Shown: positions 39,487 through 49,379, counted from the first letter of the stretch. The stretch is DNA of 64,000 nucleotides from Polynucleobacter sp. MWH-UH19D (GCF_040409795.1 NZ_CP099571.1:930001-994000); one strand, 5' to 3'. The notes: generated from the letters alone by a model not told the origin. Made by a program: numbers and translations.

Positions 39487-40470
39487 ATGAGTGAACTTCT
39501 TCGCGGCCAGTCATTGCGGATTTTTCTTGGTGCCTTGCTTTTATCTCTTTTGGGGCACTGCATTCTATTTTTTGGAATGCCTCTTATTTCTTTTTCTCGT
39601 CTTCCTGAGGTTTCCGATGATTTGATTATTCGATCAGAGTTGAAATCTGAACCTCCGAAAAAAATTCAAATGGCTAAGGCTCAAAAGCCAACGCAGAAAA
39701 CTCCCGCCAATCAAATGGTAGATGATGCATCAAATACAAGCGCGCAAGGTAGCTCAGAGAATCAGGCAGGCGTTCCATTTAAGTTACCTGAATCCGGCAC
39801 TATTTACTACGATTCATTTGTCGATGGTCAGAAGTTCCAGACCGGTGAAATTGATTGGATTGTTAGCGGAAGTTCTTATCGACTTTATATCAACATACCT
39901 TATGCATTTGTTGGTCCGTTTGTTTTTGAGTCAAGAGGATCAGTTGATGCTTACGGTATTTCTCCTGCAATTTATTGGTCACAACGGGGAGCTAGAGCCC
40001 CGCGTTACTCTCGCTTTGATAGAGACGATAGTGGAGGAGGGCGAATGTTTTTCTCTGAAAAACCTGAATTTAGCCCAACTATTGTTCCTGGTACTCAGGA
40101 TCGATTTAGTCTAATGTTTCAATTAGCGTCATTACTCAATGGCGATAGCAAAATTGATGAGCCTGGTGCAATTCGATCCATCCCTGTGGTTGATTACAAC
40201 ACTTTGGATCAGTGGCATTTCAAAAGCTATGGAGAAGCGTTGAACGATGATATTCCCAGTCTGGGTACGGCAGTTAACCGGCATTACGCATTAATGCAGC
40301 GAGAGAACGACCCATATAAGCGCCAAGTGGATATCTGGTTGGCAAAAGATCTTGAGTGGCTTCCAGGGCGTATTCGGTCTTTAGAGTCAAATGGTCGAGT
40401 CTTAGAGCTGGTTTTTAAGCAGAAAAATCCAATTGCACTCAATCCCAGCCCAACTCCAAATCCTAACTAA
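39487..40470 (+). CDS. DUF3108 domain protein with N-terminal membrane anchor
   Basis: A 327-residue protein. Residues about 12-33 are a membrane anchor (IFLGALLLSLLGHCILFFG), then a Pro/Lys-rich linker (SEPPKKIQMAKAQKPTQKTP) like those of TonB-type proteins, then from about 100 the DUF3108 periplasmic domain (SGTIYYDSFVDGQKFQTGEIDW, VFESRGSVDAYGISPAIYW, and DIWLAKDLEWLPGRIR near the end). Function of the domain is unknown. TTG at 39466 is an alternative start. It converges with the channel gene (9 bases between stops) and follows the HNH gene by 31 bases. Confidence 0.75.
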   Translation: MSELLRGQSLRIFLGALLLSLLGHCILFFGMPLISFSRLPEVSDDLIIRSELKSEPPKKIQMAKAQKPTQKTPANQMVDDASNTSAQGSSENQAGVPFKLPESGTIYYDSFVDGQKFQTGEIDWIVSGSSYRLYINIPYAFVGPFVFESRGSVDAYGISPAIYWSQRGARAPRYSRFDRDDSGGGRMFFSEKPEFSPTIVPGTQDRFSLMFQLASLLNGDSKIDEPGAIRSIPVVDYNTLDQWHFKSYGEALNDDIPSLGTAVNRHYALMQRENDPYKRQVDIWLAKDLEWLPGRIRSLESNGRVLELVFKQKNPIALNPSPTPNPN

Positions 40471-40479
40471 TTTTCCTGC

Positions 40480-40983
40480 TTAAGTGCCCGTTTTGTTCTT
40501 ATTGATCAAGGCCCCCATCATGGTGTAGAGTGCGGCACCCGACATGGAAACAGCAAAAATTCCTGTAAAAGAGATGATGATTGGCAAAATCCGCCATTGC
40601 TCTGTTAATTTGTAGTTTCCGTATCCAACAGTTGTATACATTTCACCAGCAAAGAAAAATGTCTGCGGATTTGTAGGAAACACCCTTAGAGCAACACAAA
40701 GGTAAGCCCAAATGATTATTTCGGCAAAATGAATTGCAATGACCAAAAAGATGGCCACGAAATAGGACAAAAAGCTTGCGCCAAAAATACTATGCCGAGA
40801 CATCAGGCTATCTATGTAATGAAATGCGCTGGCTATCCCCAAAACCACAACTGCATGTACCGCCAACATCAGGCATGCATTAATTAAGACAAACCAAATT
40901 TGAGGGCTGCCAATATCATCATTAATTTCGTTAAATAGCGAGATAAAGCTGGGAAGGTTGGCTTCTTGAAGTAATTCGAGCAT
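40480..40983 (-). CDS. Small potassium-channel-like protein (two-TM ion channel)
   Basis: A 167-residue membrane protein with hydrophobic segments at about 31-55, 68-98 and 132-158. Between the last two lies the pore loop with the selectivity filter TTVGYG at 117-122, preceded by a pore helix (PQTFFFAGEMY). This is a potassium-channel pore; there is no RCK or cyclic-nucleotide domain, so any gating would be within the membrane part. The tail is only about 10 residues. It lies downstream of the tatD-ankyrin genes on the same strand, 57 bases away. Confidence 0.8.
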   Translation of the reverse strand: MLELLQEANLPSFISLFNEINDDIGSPQIWFVLINACLMLAVHAVVVLGIASAFHYIDSLMSRHSIFGASFLSYFVAIFLVIAIHFAEIIIWAYLCVALRVFPTNPQTFFFAGEMYTTVGYGNYKLTEQWRILPIIISFTGIFAVSMSGAALYTMMGALINKNKTGT

Positions 40984-41040
40984 GTTCAGATTAGATTGAA
41001 TATCTTATTTGACATAATAATGATTATACGCAAATACTAT

Positions 41041-41751
41041 TTAAGAGCTTTTTGCAGGAAGTGGTTTTAAGGGGCCTGGATATGGCTGCTTGTATAGCTT
41101 TTGCCAGCGGGATTTCAAGCCATCTGCAATCCAAGGCTTCTCGTAAATCTCGGCAATGTCGATTGCAGAAAATCCTTGAGTATTGCGTATACGTAAATCC
41201 GCTCCGTTATCCAATAGATAGCGAACCAATTCTTCATTGCCTGATTGCACGGCCATCATCAGCGGCGTAGTGCCATTTAATGCGTTGGAGTCAACTATGG
41301 CGCCATTTGCGACCAGAAACTTGGCTACATCAAGATTGCCCTTGGTGCAGGCGTAATGTAAAGGTGTCCAGCCAATATGATCAATACGTGCTTTATTTTG
41401 AAGTACAAGCGTCTTTACTAGTGGTAAATTGCCTTCAAATGAAGCCATCATAAGTGGTGTTTCACCATACTTATTAGATAAATCCACGTCTATATTCCGA
41501 TTTTGCAGCAATAACTCCGTAACGCCTGTAGATTTGTCCTTAATTGCCAAAACCAGCATAGAATTGCCTTTTGAGTCCACTGTATTTGGACTAATACCTT
41601 TGGCAATCAGGGATTTAACCTCGGAAATATCATCAAATTTTGCTGCCTTAGCAAAATCTTCTGCTTGCGCTGCAGTTTGGGCCACAGAATAAGGGCTCAA
41701 AGAAGTAAAAATTACGCAAAAAAGGATAGATTTACAGTAACGAAAATACAT
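41041..41751 (-). CDS. Exported ankyrin-repeat protein
   Basis: A 236-residue protein. A signal peptide (ILFCVIFTSLSPYSVA, cleavage near residue 24) precedes about five ankyrin repeats between residues 30 and 215, e.g. YGETPLMMASFEGNLPLVKTL, IGWTPLHYACTKGNLDVAKFL and NGTTPLMMAVQSGNEELVRYLL. Such repeats bind proteins; the partner is unknown. The start codon shares one base with the tatD stop (TAATG), so translation is coupled. An ankyrin gene just after tatD is recurrent in Burkholderiales. Confidence 0.88.
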   Translation of the reverse strand: MYFRYCKSILFCVIFTSLSPYSVAQTAAQAEDFAKAAKFDDISEVKSLIAKGISPNTVDSKGNSMLVLAIKDKSTGVTELLLQNRNIDVDLSNKYGETPLMMASFEGNLPLVKTLVLQNKARIDHIGWTPLHYACTKGNLDVAKFLVANGAIVDSNALNGTTPLMMAVQSGNEELVRYLLDNGADLRIRNTQGFSAIDIAEIYEKPWIADGLKSRWQKLYKQPYPGPLKPLPAKSS

Positions 41752-42551
41752 TATGAAATAGCTCTATTTATCTGAAAACATTGAAAAAAATTATTAGTTG
41801 TGCAATCAGCCAGAGTGTTAATGGGTAGATTCTTGAGCTGAGCAATATATTCACCCACCTTGGATACCCAAGCGGGTTCGTTGGTTTTGCCACGAAATGG
41901 TATTGGCGCCAAATATGGGGAATCAGTCTCAATGAGCATGCGCTCCAGGGGTATTTTTTTGCACGTCTCTTGTAATTCTGTAGCGGTTTTAAAAGTCACA
42001 ATTCCTGAGAAAGAGATATAAAAACCCAAATCCATCGCTTGCTTGGCAACATCGTAACTTTCAGTGAAGCAATGCATGACCCCGCCTACTCTATCTGCAC
42101 CCTCCTCTTTCATGATCTTGATGGTGTCGACTGAGGCAGAACGTGTATGAATAATTAAGGGTTTTTTGGACTCTATAGCTGCATGAATATGCACCCTGAA
42201 TCGATCTCGCTGCCATTCCATCGATTCATAACTTCGATCACCCATGCGATAGTAATCAAGCCCAGTTTCTCCAATGGCAATAATTTTTGCATGCTTGGAG
42301 GCGGTATCAACCAAAAACTCTACTGTAGGCTCCGGGGTGTCCTCGTAGTCCGGGTGGACGCCAACAGAGGCATAAAGATTGGCGTTCTCTTGCGCCAATT
42401 GTAGGACTCTTGGAAAGTCTGGGATATCTACAGATACGCAGAGTGCATGACTGACCTGGGAGGATTTCATATTTGCCAGCACCTCTGGGAGGCGCTCCCG
42501 AAACTCTGGAAAGTCGAGATGACAATGGGAATCAACAAACATAGGTGTCAT
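41751..42551 (-). CDS. tatD: TatD-family metal-dependent deoxyribonuclease
   Basis: A 266-residue TIM-barrel hydrolase. HCH at 9-11 (DSHCHLDF) gives the first metal ligands; GETGLDYYR holds the bridging glutamate; IIHTRSA and MHCFTES give later histidines; ETDSPYLAP holds the final aspartate. Members degrade DNA 3'-ends and D-aminoacyl-tRNA in different species; this clade is often called YcfH-type. It lies downstream of holB (29 bases) in the mltG-tmk-holB-tatD set. Confidence 0.92.
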   Translation of the reverse strand: MTPMFVDSHCHLDFPEFRERLPEVLANMKSSQVSHALCVSVDIPDFPRVLQLAQENANLYASVGVHPDYEDTPEPTVEFLVDTASKHAKIIAIGETGLDYYRMGDRSYESMEWQRDRFRVHIHAAIESKKPLIIHTRSASVDTIKIMKEEGADRVGGVMHCFTESYDVAKQAMDLGFYISFSGIVTFKTATELQETCKKIPLERMLIETDSPYLAPIPFRGKTNEPAWVSKVGEYIAQLKNLPINTLADCTTNNFFQCFQINRAIS

Positions 42552-42580
42552 TTTAGACTGCGAGAGCGGTCCTGACTATC

Positions 42581-43729
42581 TTAGGCCTCGAATACCTGTT
42601 GATATTGTGAGAGTAATGCCTCTAGTTGAATGCGAGCTGCTAATGGGTGATTCTCGGATCTTCGTGCCTGGATAAGAGATTTCCAAAATTGAAGAAGTTT
42701 GGTGGTTTGAGCAGATTGTGAGAGCGTCTTCAGCGTATTGGCATGTTTTGGGTAATACCGCGCGGTCCCGCCACCACTCACCAACTGCAAATCGGAAATC
42801 CAACGCTGCATTGTTACCAGCAAAAATGCATATTGAGCCTTATGTATTTTTTCGGCTGTTTCAAGCCAGTTAATTCGAGCAGCTTGCGCCATAGATTGCA
42901 GCAATATTCTTGAAGCTGCGATCGATAGAGTAAGTTCATCCTTTTCATTTTTATGATGTCTGGCAACTAATGACTCTAGAACCGCATAAGGTGCCCCGCC
43001 CTGCTCATCAAATATAGCCTGAATATCATCCTCAAGCGCCTTGATTTCTGGTGTGGCGCTTAATTGGGATTTCAGCCAATTTAGCCCTGTGGCTCGGTCA
43101 GGCCTAGGTGCAGCCAACAATCTACAGCGTGAGCGTATTGTTGGTAATACGCGATCAAGCCTATCAGCAAGCAAGATAAAGATGGTGTTAGCAGGCGGCT
43201 CCTCAAGAGATTTAAGTAAGGTATTGGCAGAATCTGACCGCAACATCTCCAACGGATAAATCAGAATAACGCGGTTGCCTCCTCGATGAGATCCAATCGA
43301 TAGTCCTTCAATTACACTTCTAGTATCCTCAATAGAGATATTCTTTTTTTCTTTTTTATCGCTAGATTCTGCATCAGCGTCATCTTTTGTGCTGCGTGAT
43401 TTTTTCGTTGGCTCGTCTTGCTCGTACTCGGCTTGGGGCAACAGCTTTCGATGTGTTTCCGGCACTAAGGCGGTAAAGTCTGGATGATTGCCTGTATTAA
43501 ACCAATGGCAACCATCGCATTGATTACATGGCTTTGCGGTTGAGTGAGTAGATTCGCATAACAAGGCCTTTGCTAACTCTAAGCCAAATGCAAATTTACC
43601 TATCCCAGGCTGACCATGGACCAAAATGGCATTAGGTAGCTTGTCAAGATCAAGACTTTCCCATAGCGGTTTAAGCCACGGCGCAAGTGTGCTCTCTTGC
43701 TCTGGATCAGGAAACATTGAGTCGGTCAT
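42581..43729 (-). CDS. holB: DNA polymerase III subunit delta'
   Basis: A 382-residue clamp-loader subunit. HGQPGIGKFAFGLELAKALLC near residue 40 is the P-loop region; CNQCDGCHWF provides the zinc cysteines; LLKSLEEPPANTIFIL and TIRSRCR are the sensor motifs common to delta' and DnaX. A charged Lys/Asp/Glu-rich insert lies at about 108-130. The frame extends to 43765, but the ATG at 43729 overlaps the tmk stop (ATGA) and gives a normal N-terminus. It is translated with tmk. Confidence 0.93.
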   Translation of the reverse strand: MTDSMFPDPEQESTLAPWLKPLWESLDLDKLPNAILVHGQPGIGKFAFGLELAKALLCESTHSTAKPCNQCDGCHWFNTGNHPDFTALVPETHRKLLPQAEYEQDEPTKKSRSTKDDADAESSDKKEKKNISIEDTRSVIEGLSIGSHRGGNRVILIYPLEMLRSDSANTLLKSLEEPPANTIFILLADRLDRVLPTIRSRCRLLAAPRPDRATGLNWLKSQLSATPEIKALEDDIQAIFDEQGGAPYAVLESLVARHHKNEKDELTLSIAASRILLQSMAQAARINWLETAEKIHKAQYAFLLVTMQRWISDLQLVSGGGTARYYPKHANTLKTLSQSAQTTKLLQFWKSLIQARRSENHPLAARIQLEALLSQYQQVFEA

Positions 43730-44367
43730 CAAATTCGCAATTCCAAGCGCTCCAAACCATCCCAAATAGTTTCAGGTGTTTGAGTTGCATCAACCAAATG
43801 AAAGCGGTTTGGATTTTCTTTGGCCCGTCTTAAATATTCTTGTCGAACTTTTTCAAAAAAATTGAGGTCTAATTTTTCAAATTTATCAGGCGCTCTTGCC
43901 TTTGATCGACGCTCTTCTGCCACCTCTCCAGGCAAATCAAAGAGTATGGTGAGATTAGGTTCGAGCAAAGTGCCATCTGGTTGACCTTGCACCCAGCGCT
44001 CCAAATCATTTAACTTATCAAGACTTAAGCCCCGCCCTCCGCCTTGATATGCAAAACTGGCATCAGTAAATCGATCGGATATGACAATCTTTCCCGCTGT
44101 CAGAGCTGGCTCAATGACTTGCGCAATATGCTCGCGCCTAGCAGCAAACATAAGGAGAGCTTCAGTTTCAATATTCATCGGAGCATTTAGAAGCAGACTA
44201 CGTAATTGTTCGCCTAATTCTGTACCACCAGGTTCTCGTGTTACGACGACTTCACGATTTGGGAATCTGCTCTTCATCAAGCTGCAAAATCGATCAATGT
44301 GGGTACTTTTTCCGGCGCCATCTATGCCCTCAAAGCTAATGAAATATCCTAAATTCATATTTGTCAT
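43729..44367 (-). CDS. tmk: dTMP kinase
   Basis: A 212-residue P-loop kinase making dTDP. P-loop [11 protein letters not shown] near residues 12-22, [14 protein letters not shown] for substrate binding, and [16 protein letters not shown] with the DR(F/Y) motif. ATG at 44358 (MNLGYFISF) is an alternative, slightly shorter start. It lies 14 bases after mltG and overlaps holB by the ATGA junction. Confidence 0.96.
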   Translation of the reverse strand: MTNMNLGYFISFEGIDGAGKSTHIDRFCSLMKSRFPNREVVVTREPGGTELGEQLRSLLLNAPMNIETEALLMFAARREHIAQVIEPALTAGKIVISDRFTDASFAYQGGGRGLSLDKLNDLERWVQGQPDGTLLEPNLTILFDLPGEVAEERRSKARAPDKFEKLDLNFFEKVRQEYLRRAKENPNRFHLVDATQTPETIWDGLERLELRI

Positions 44368-44381
44368 ATAGGTCTGTCGTG

Positions 44382-45449
44382 CTAATTTGATTTAAGTGTT
44401 GATTTACGTTGATAGCGATCAACAGCAGATTCATGCTCATTAAGGGTTTCTGAGAAGTGGCTACTACCATCGCCCTTAGCAACAAAATATAAAGCCTTGC
44501 TTTGTTCGGGGTGCGTAGCGGCTCGGAGCGACTCTTTGCTTGGCATCGCTATAGGAGTTGGTGGTAAACCTTTGCGCATATAGGTATTGTAGGGACTATC
44601 TTTGCGTAAATCTGTTTTGCGAAGGTTGCCGTCAAATTGAGGACCAATTCCGTAAATGACAGTTGGGTCTGTTTGTAACATCATCCCTTTATGAAGCCTA
44701 TTTACAAAGACTGCTGCAATTAAACCTCTATCGCCGTTTTTACCGGTTTCTTTTTCAATGATTGATGAGAGGATCAATAGGTCATAAGGACTGTTCAAAG
44801 GCAAATTAGGCGCTCTTTGTTGCCAAGCTTGGTTCAGCTGTTTTTGCATTGCTTGCGAGGCTCGTTGATAAATATTGATATCCGTTTCATCAGGATCAAA
44901 AATGTAGGTATCGGGAAAAAAAATACCTTCATCGCTAGGAAAGTCTAGATTCAAAGTTTCCAACAAGGCTTTTGAACCAAGACCTCTTGTTTGATGAGTG
45001 AGCGCAGGGTGTGAGTCTATTAAGTTACGAACCTGCCAAATCGTCATGCCAGGAATAATCGAAATACTTTCTCGCACTCGATCGCCTTTTGCTATCTGCA
45101 ACAACAACTTTCCTAGGCTCGCCCCAGTGGGTAATAAATATGTCCCTGGCTTTAATTTTGAGCCTACAAAGAGAGCGCGAGCACCTACTTGAAACGGAAA
45201 TACAGAAAGAGAGAGCCCCTGCTCCTTCAACTGCTCTGAGATGCTAGCTAGACTGGATTGAGGTTTGATTTTTACTCGGTATACCTGATCATTCTGAATA
45301 TTAGAGCGACTTGGGACTACCGGCCATGCAAAAATAGCTCCATACAGAATTACTATGAGGCAAATGAGCGCCAAAAAAAATGAAGTTAGGCTAAGCCCAT
45401 AGGACTTTTTAGAGTTAAATAGAGATCGCCTCTGAATTATTTTTCGCAT
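44382..45449 (-). CDS. mltG: Endolytic murein transglycosylase MltG
   Basis: A 355-residue inner-membrane enzyme that cuts nascent glycan strands and limits their length. One membrane segment at about 20-45 ([20 protein letters not shown]), a LysM-like region, and the YceG domain with ASIIEKE-type motif [11 protein letters not shown] holding the catalytic glutamate, then [11 protein letters not shown] and [23 protein letters not shown] at 45476 is possible, but ATG at 45449 is preferred because it does not overlap ygfZ. It heads mltG-tmk-holB-tatD. Confidence 0.94.
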   Translation of the reverse strand: MRKIIQRRSLFNSKKSYGLSLTSFFLALICLIVILYGAIFAWPVVPSRSNIQNDQVYRVKIKPQSSLASISEQLKEQGLSLSVFPFQVGARALFVGSKLKPGTYLLPTGASLGKLLLQIAKGDRVRESISIIPGMTIWQVRNLIDSHPALTHQTRGLGSKALLETLNLDFPSDEGIFFPDTYIFDPDETDINIYQRASQAMQKQLNQAWQQRAPNLPLNSPYDLLILSSIIEKETGKNGDRGLIAAVFVNRLHKGMMLQTDPTVIYGIGPQFDGNLRKTDLRKDSPYNTYMRKGLPPTPIAMPSKESLRAATHPEQSKALYFVAKGDGSSHFSETLNEHESAVDRYQRKSTLKSN

Positions 45450-45469
45450 CAGGCTATGATAAAAGGAAC

Positions 45470-46471
45470 ATGACAACTCTTAGCAAAATTGCGCCAATAC
45501 AAGAAAACCCTGCATATTTGGGTTTTTGCAAGCTACCCGAATGGGGATTGATTTTTGTTGAAGGTCCAGATGCATCCAATTTTCTGCAGAATCAGCTAAC
45601 CAATTCTGTTCTAGGCTTAGCCCGTACGTCCTCATCCGTAATTGCTCCACCTTCGGCAGTGAGACTGGTTGGATATTGCAGTCCTAAGGGAAGACTGCTC
45701 GCCAGCGCTTGGCTAATGTTATCTCCACAGAGCAGCTCCTCAGATGATCGTTTTGCACTGTTTTTATCAAAGGATATTGCTGCAAACATCGCTAAACGAT
45801 TATCCATGTACGTTTTACGATCCAAAGTAAAAGTTGTTGATGCATCAAATGAGTGGAATATCTTGGGGCACTGCTCTAGCGGCAATGTTAATGATGGATT
45901 AGCGCTTGATCCATCACAAATTGGACTCCGCCTGCCTGATGTAAAAGCTGAAGGTCAAACCTATAGACGAGTATTAATTGCTCAACCGAAATCATCAATC
46001 GCATTTGATAATGAAAATAATGTGCTTACAACTTGGAATGATCTTGAGGTTCTGAGTGCGATACCCAGAATTGTTCAAGCAACCCAGGAACAGTTTGTGC
46101 CGCAAATGATTAATTTCGAATCAGTGGCAGGCATTGATTTTAAAAAGGGTTGTTATCCAGGCCAAGAGATTGTGGCTCGAAGTCAGTATCGTGGCGCCAT
46201 AAAGCGTCGCTTAAGCTTGGCCCATATATCGAAAGAGCATCTACATGGAGCCCCCTTGAATCCAGGGGTAGAGATTTTTCATGGTGACGACGCTAGTCAA
46301 CCGGCTGGCATGGTGGTTTTATCTGGGCAAAATATCTTTGACTCTAATCGAATGGATCTTCAGGTGGAATGTAAGTCAGAGGCTCTTGAGCATGGTGATA
46401 TACGGTTGGGGAGTGTTGATGGCCCTGTGTTAAAAATAGATCCATTGCCCTATCCTTTGATCGAAATTTAA
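45470..46471 (+). CDS. ygfZ: Folate-binding protein YgfZ
   Basis: A 333-residue aminomethyltransferase-fold protein that uses tetrahydrofolate to help assembly or repair of certain Fe-S proteins. The signature KGCYPGQEIVARSQYRGAIKRRL near residues 224-246 contains the functional cysteine. AAAAGGA lies before the ATG. It is divergent from mltG with 20 bases between starts, the standard Burkholderiales order, and the NRDE-protein gene follows after 16 bases. Confidence 0.93.
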   Translation: MTTLSKIAPIQENPAYLGFCKLPEWGLIFVEGPDASNFLQNQLTNSVLGLARTSSSVIAPPSAVRLVGYCSPKGRLLASAWLMLSPQSSSSDDRFALFLSKDIAANIAKRLSMYVLRSKVKVVDASNEWNILGHCSSGNVNDGLALDPSQIGLRLPDVKAEGQTYRRVLIAQPKSSIAFDNENNVLTTWNDLEVLSAIPRIVQATQEQFVPQMINFESVAGIDFKKGCYPGQEIVARSQYRGAIKRRLSLAHISKEHLHGAPLNPGVEIFHGDDASQPAGMVVLSGQNIFDSNRMDLQVECKSEALEHGDIRLGSVDGPVLKIDPLPYPLIEI

Positions 46472-46487
46472 TTAATACTCGAATACT

Positions 46488-47345
46488 ATGTGCCTCATCC
46501 TTTTCGCATGGAATTCTCATCCTGACTATTCCTTGGTCGTGGCTGCGAATCGCGATGAGTTTTATGAGCGTGATACAGAAGGTATTGCCTATTGGCCAGA
46601 ACATCCTCATATTCTTGCCGGTAGAGATCGCGCTGATGTACTAGGAAGCCCAGGCACTTGGCTGGGCTTTACTAAGACAGGTAAGTTTGCGGCCCTCACG
46701 AATGTTCGTGCGCCAAGCGAAAAAAATCCAGACGCTCGCACCAGAGGAGAGCTCTCGCTGATGTATTTGGCTAGTAAAGACAAGCCCTCTTCTTTTGTTG
46801 AGCAGCATGCCAAGCGTTTTAGTCTTTACAATGGCTTTAACTTATTGATGGCAGACTTAAGTGATCCCAAAAATGCCGAAATGCATTGGGTCAGTAATCG
46901 TATATTGATGGGGCAAAGTATTCGCCCCAGAAAAGTCTTTCCATATCAACCACTGACTTCGGGCGTGTATGGCTTATCCAATGCCATGCTTGATACTCCA
47001 TGGCCAAAAGTAAATCATAGGGTAGCTGCCTTTGCTCAAGCTCTAGCAATGGATCAGGGTGAGCTTAAAAATGCCGATCAATATCTAAAAGTATTAGCCG
47101 ATACTCGTTGTGCGAATGACCATGAGCTACCAAGTACTGGGGTTAGCAAGGAATGGGAAAAAGCCCTGTCCCCTGCTTTCATTAAAACGCCTTCATATGG
47201 AACGCGTTCGAGCACCTTACTCAGAGTGCGAAAAGATGGAAAATTTGAAATGGTAGAGCGTCGGTTTGATGCCAATGGTACTGTTGGTCATGATGTGATC
47301 ACTGGCGCTCTCAGTACAGCTCCCGATTCAAATCTCTCGGTTTAA
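46488..47345 (+). CDS. NRDE family protein (TANGO2-like)
   Basis: A 285-residue protein beginning MCLILFAWNSHP with the conserved N-terminal Cys2, then VVAANRDEFYERDT, the NRDE motif, and GTWLGFTKTGKFAALTNVR. These define the TANGO2/NRDE family, whose Cys2 suggests an N-terminal nucleophile hydrolase fold; animal TANGO2 is linked to heme or lipid handling, but the bacterial role is unknown. It follows ygfZ closely and converges with the thioesterase gene with 14 bases between. Confidence 0.9.
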   Translation: MCLILFAWNSHPDYSLVVAANRDEFYERDTEGIAYWPEHPHILAGRDRADVLGSPGTWLGFTKTGKFAALTNVRAPSEKNPDARTRGELSLMYLASKDKPSSFVEQHAKRFSLYNGFNLLMADLSDPKNAEMHWVSNRILMGQSIRPRKVFPYQPLTSGVYGLSNAMLDTPWPKVNHRVAAFAQALAMDQGELKNADQYLKVLADTRCANDHELPSTGVSKEWEKALSPAFIKTPSYGTRSSTLLRVRKDGKFEMVERRFDANGTVGHDVITGALSTAPDSNLSV

Positions 47346-47359
47346 TAACGTCATTAGAT

Positions 47360-47842
47360 TTACTTTGATCGCAGATCCTCGTTGATCACGCGCTCACCTT
47401 TTGCATTACGGGTTGGTAACCTTTTTATGAACTGAAATGTACCTGTAGCCATGCAGCAAATTTCACCCTGATCGTTGTAGAGTTTGGCTTCGCAAAATGC
47501 CATCGTGGCCGTTCTGCGAACAGTATCTGCCTTTACACGTAATATGCCATCCGCTGCCTGCATAAAGTTATTCTTTAACTCAATCGTGACTACGCTACGG
47601 TCACTGGGGTCGCCTGATCGGGCCGCTACAGCCATCGCAACATCCATAAGCGTTAGTAAAACTCCGCCATGAGCAACAGCCCAAGTATTTGTGTGCTCAG
47701 GCTTCAGAGCAAGGAGTATTTCACCCTTGCCCATCTCTGCACTAAGAAAACGAACTCCTAAGAGCTTTAAGAAAGGAACATTTAATTCCTCCCCTAAATT
47801 TGCTAATTGAGTTTGGGGATTTAGTTGTACTTGTTTATTCAT
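47360..47842 (-). CDS. PaaI-type hotdog thioesterase
   Basis: A 160-residue hotdog protein. TNTWAVAHGGVLLTLMDVAMAVAAR contains the HGG motif with the catalytic aspartate in LMDVA; VTIELKNNFMQAA is the second hallmark. It should hydrolyse acyl- or aryl-CoA thioesters as a tetramer in the cytosol; the substrate is unknown. No Shine-Dalgarno precedes the ATG, and a TTCACA-18-TAAAAT promoter ends 6 bases before it. It is divergent from selO. Confidence 0.85.
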   Translation of the reverse strand: MNKQVQLNPQTQLANLGEELNVPFLKLLGVRFLSAEMGKGEILLALKPEHTNTWAVAHGGVLLTLMDVAMAVAARSGDPSDRSVVTIELKNNFMQAADGILRVKADTVRRTATMAFCEAKLYNDQGEICCMATGTFQFIKRLPTRNAKGERVINEDLRSK

Positions 47843-47848
47843 ACTAAG

Positions 47849-47878
47849 ATTTTAGGGTCTTTGGCACTATTCTGTGAA
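47849..47878 (-). promoter_or_regulatory. Promoter of the thioesterase gene, leaderless type
   Basis: On the minus strand TTCACA (47873-47878), an 18-base spacer and TAAAAT (47849-47854), then only 6 bases to ATG. It overlaps the selO promoter on the other strand. Confidence 0.55.
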
Positions 47879-47890
47879 GTCACCTAGAAT
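47861..47890 (+). promoter_or_regulatory. Promoter of selO, leaderless type
   Basis: TTGGCA (47861-47866), an 18-base spacer and TAGAAT (47885-47890), 6 bases before ATG, with no Shine-Dalgarno. The two promoters share the same 55-base gap and overlap face to face, so they may compete. Confidence 0.55.
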
Positions 47891-47896
47891 ATTCCC

Positions 47897-49363
47897 ATGG
47901 CATTTACCCTAAGTGGCGATGACGCTTGTCGAATCACCTTTCCTAGCCCAATTCCAAATCCATATTGGGTTGCATTTTCTGCTCGCGCAGCAAAACTCAT
48001 TGGGCTTGAGTTAAGTCAAAATGGATTGCCTAGTGATCCAGAATGGCTTCAGATTTGCGCTGGCAACTCTTTGACTTCGGCAACACATCGTTTTGCATCA
48101 CCCCTTTCTACCGTCTATAGCGGTCATCAATTTGGTGTTTGGGCAGGCCAATTGGGTGATGGTCGTGCAATTTTGTTAGGCGAGCTTCGTGGTCAAGAAA
48201 TACAAATTAAGGGTGCTGGAAAAACCCCTTATTCCCGCATGGGAGATGGTCGAGCAGTTCTTCGCTCTTCAATCCGTGAATTTTTATGCAGTGAAGCTAT
48301 GCATGCTTTAGGTATACCGACCACGCGAGCACTTTCTGTCGTTGGCTCTGAGATGCCAGTTCGCAGAGAAACCATGGAAACTGCGGCAGTATGCACTCGA
48401 CTGGCTCCAAGTTTTATACGCATCGGTCACTTTGAGCACTTTGCATCGCTTCAAGATATCTCGCGACTTAGAGAGCTTGCAGACTTGCTAATACGAGATC
48501 ATTATCCTGAATGCCAAGATCACAAGCACCCATACTTAGGTTTATTCAAACATATATGTACTCGCAATGCCAAGCTTGTAGCGCATTGGCAAGCTGTCGG
48601 ATTTTGTCATGGCGTTCTCAATAGCGACAACATCAGTGCAATTGGCCTCACAATTGACTACGGTCCATTTGGCTTTTTAGATCAATTTCAGATTGACCAT
48701 ATCTGCAATCACAGCGATCAAGGCGGTCGCTATGCATACCATCGTCAGCCACAAATCATGCACTGGAATATGGCCTGCCTAGCTAACGCATTTTTACCGT
48801 TGCTTGAGTTGAGTCATGATGCCAAAGATGCTCAATCACTCTTACGTGAAGCGCTTGAGGGTTTCGCGATTGTTTATGCAACCACTTGGCAATCTCTATT
48901 TAGACAAAAGCTGGGCCTATCCACTTCGCAAGATGAAGATATTCACTTGATTGAGCGATTACTCCAGGCAATGCATGACTCCAAGGTCGATTTCACGCAC
49001 TTCTTTAGGCAATTGAGTTATGTTCAGCAAACGCAAGATATTCAAACGATTAGCGTTAGAGACAACTTTATTGATCGTGAATCTATAGACAAGTGGCTTT
49101 CTGATTATATGTATCGCCTTCAATCAGAAAACAGCATTGATGAAGAAAGACAGAGGGCGATGAATTCAATAAATCCAAAATATATCTTGCGCAATCATCA
49201 GGCTCAAATTGCCATTGAAAGAGCTCAGCAACATGATTTTTCTGAAGTACAAAAATTGCTAGAGCTACTTTCCAACCCCTTCGATGAGCATATCGAGTTT
49301 GAGGAATATGCGATACCTCCTCCCGCTAATTTGGAGAAGGTGGAAGTAAGTTGCTCATCTTAA
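47897..49363 (+). CDS. selO: Protein adenylyltransferase SelO
   Basis: A 488-residue pseudokinase-fold enzyme that transfers AMP from ATP to Ser/Thr/Tyr of proteins in redox homeostasis. [24 protein letters not shown] and [27 protein letters not shown] bind ATP in the flipped orientation; [10 protein letters not shown] gives the catalytic base D244 and metal ligand N245; IDYGPFGF gives D254. The C-terminus SCSS carries a cysteine where eukaryotic SelO has selenocysteine three residues from the end. Older name YdiU/UPF0061. msrB follows 16 bases downstream, a sensible partner in oxidative stress. Confidence 0.95.
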   Translation: MAFTLSGDDACRITFPSPIPNPYWVAFSARAAKLIGLELSQNGLPSDPEWLQICAGNSLTSATHRFASPLSTVYSGHQFGVWAGQLGDGRAILLGELRGQEIQIKGAGKTPYSRMGDGRAVLRSSIREFLCSEAMHALGIPTTRALSVVGSEMPVRRETMETAAVCTRLAPSFIRIGHFEHFASLQDISRLRELADLLIRDHYPECQDHKHPYLGLFKHICTRNAKLVAHWQAVGFCHGVLNSDNISAIGLTIDYGPFGFLDQFQIDHICNHSDQGGRYAYHRQPQIMHWNMACLANAFLPLLELSHDAKDAQSLLREALEGFAIVYATTWQSLFRQKLGLSTSQDEDIHLIERLLQAMHDSKVDFTHFFRQLSYVQQTQDIQTISVRDNFIDRESIDKWLSDYMYRLQSENSIDEERQRAMNSINPKYILRNHQAQIAIERAQQHDFSEVQKLLELLSNPFDEHIEFEEYAIPPPANLEKVEVSCSS

Positions 49364-49379
49364 TTTGCATGGACTGGCT

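Noticed and set aside
39722..40114. 130-codon frame inside the DUF3108 gene in another frame
   Set aside because: The DUF3108 frame covers it with recognisable domain sequence; no independent support.
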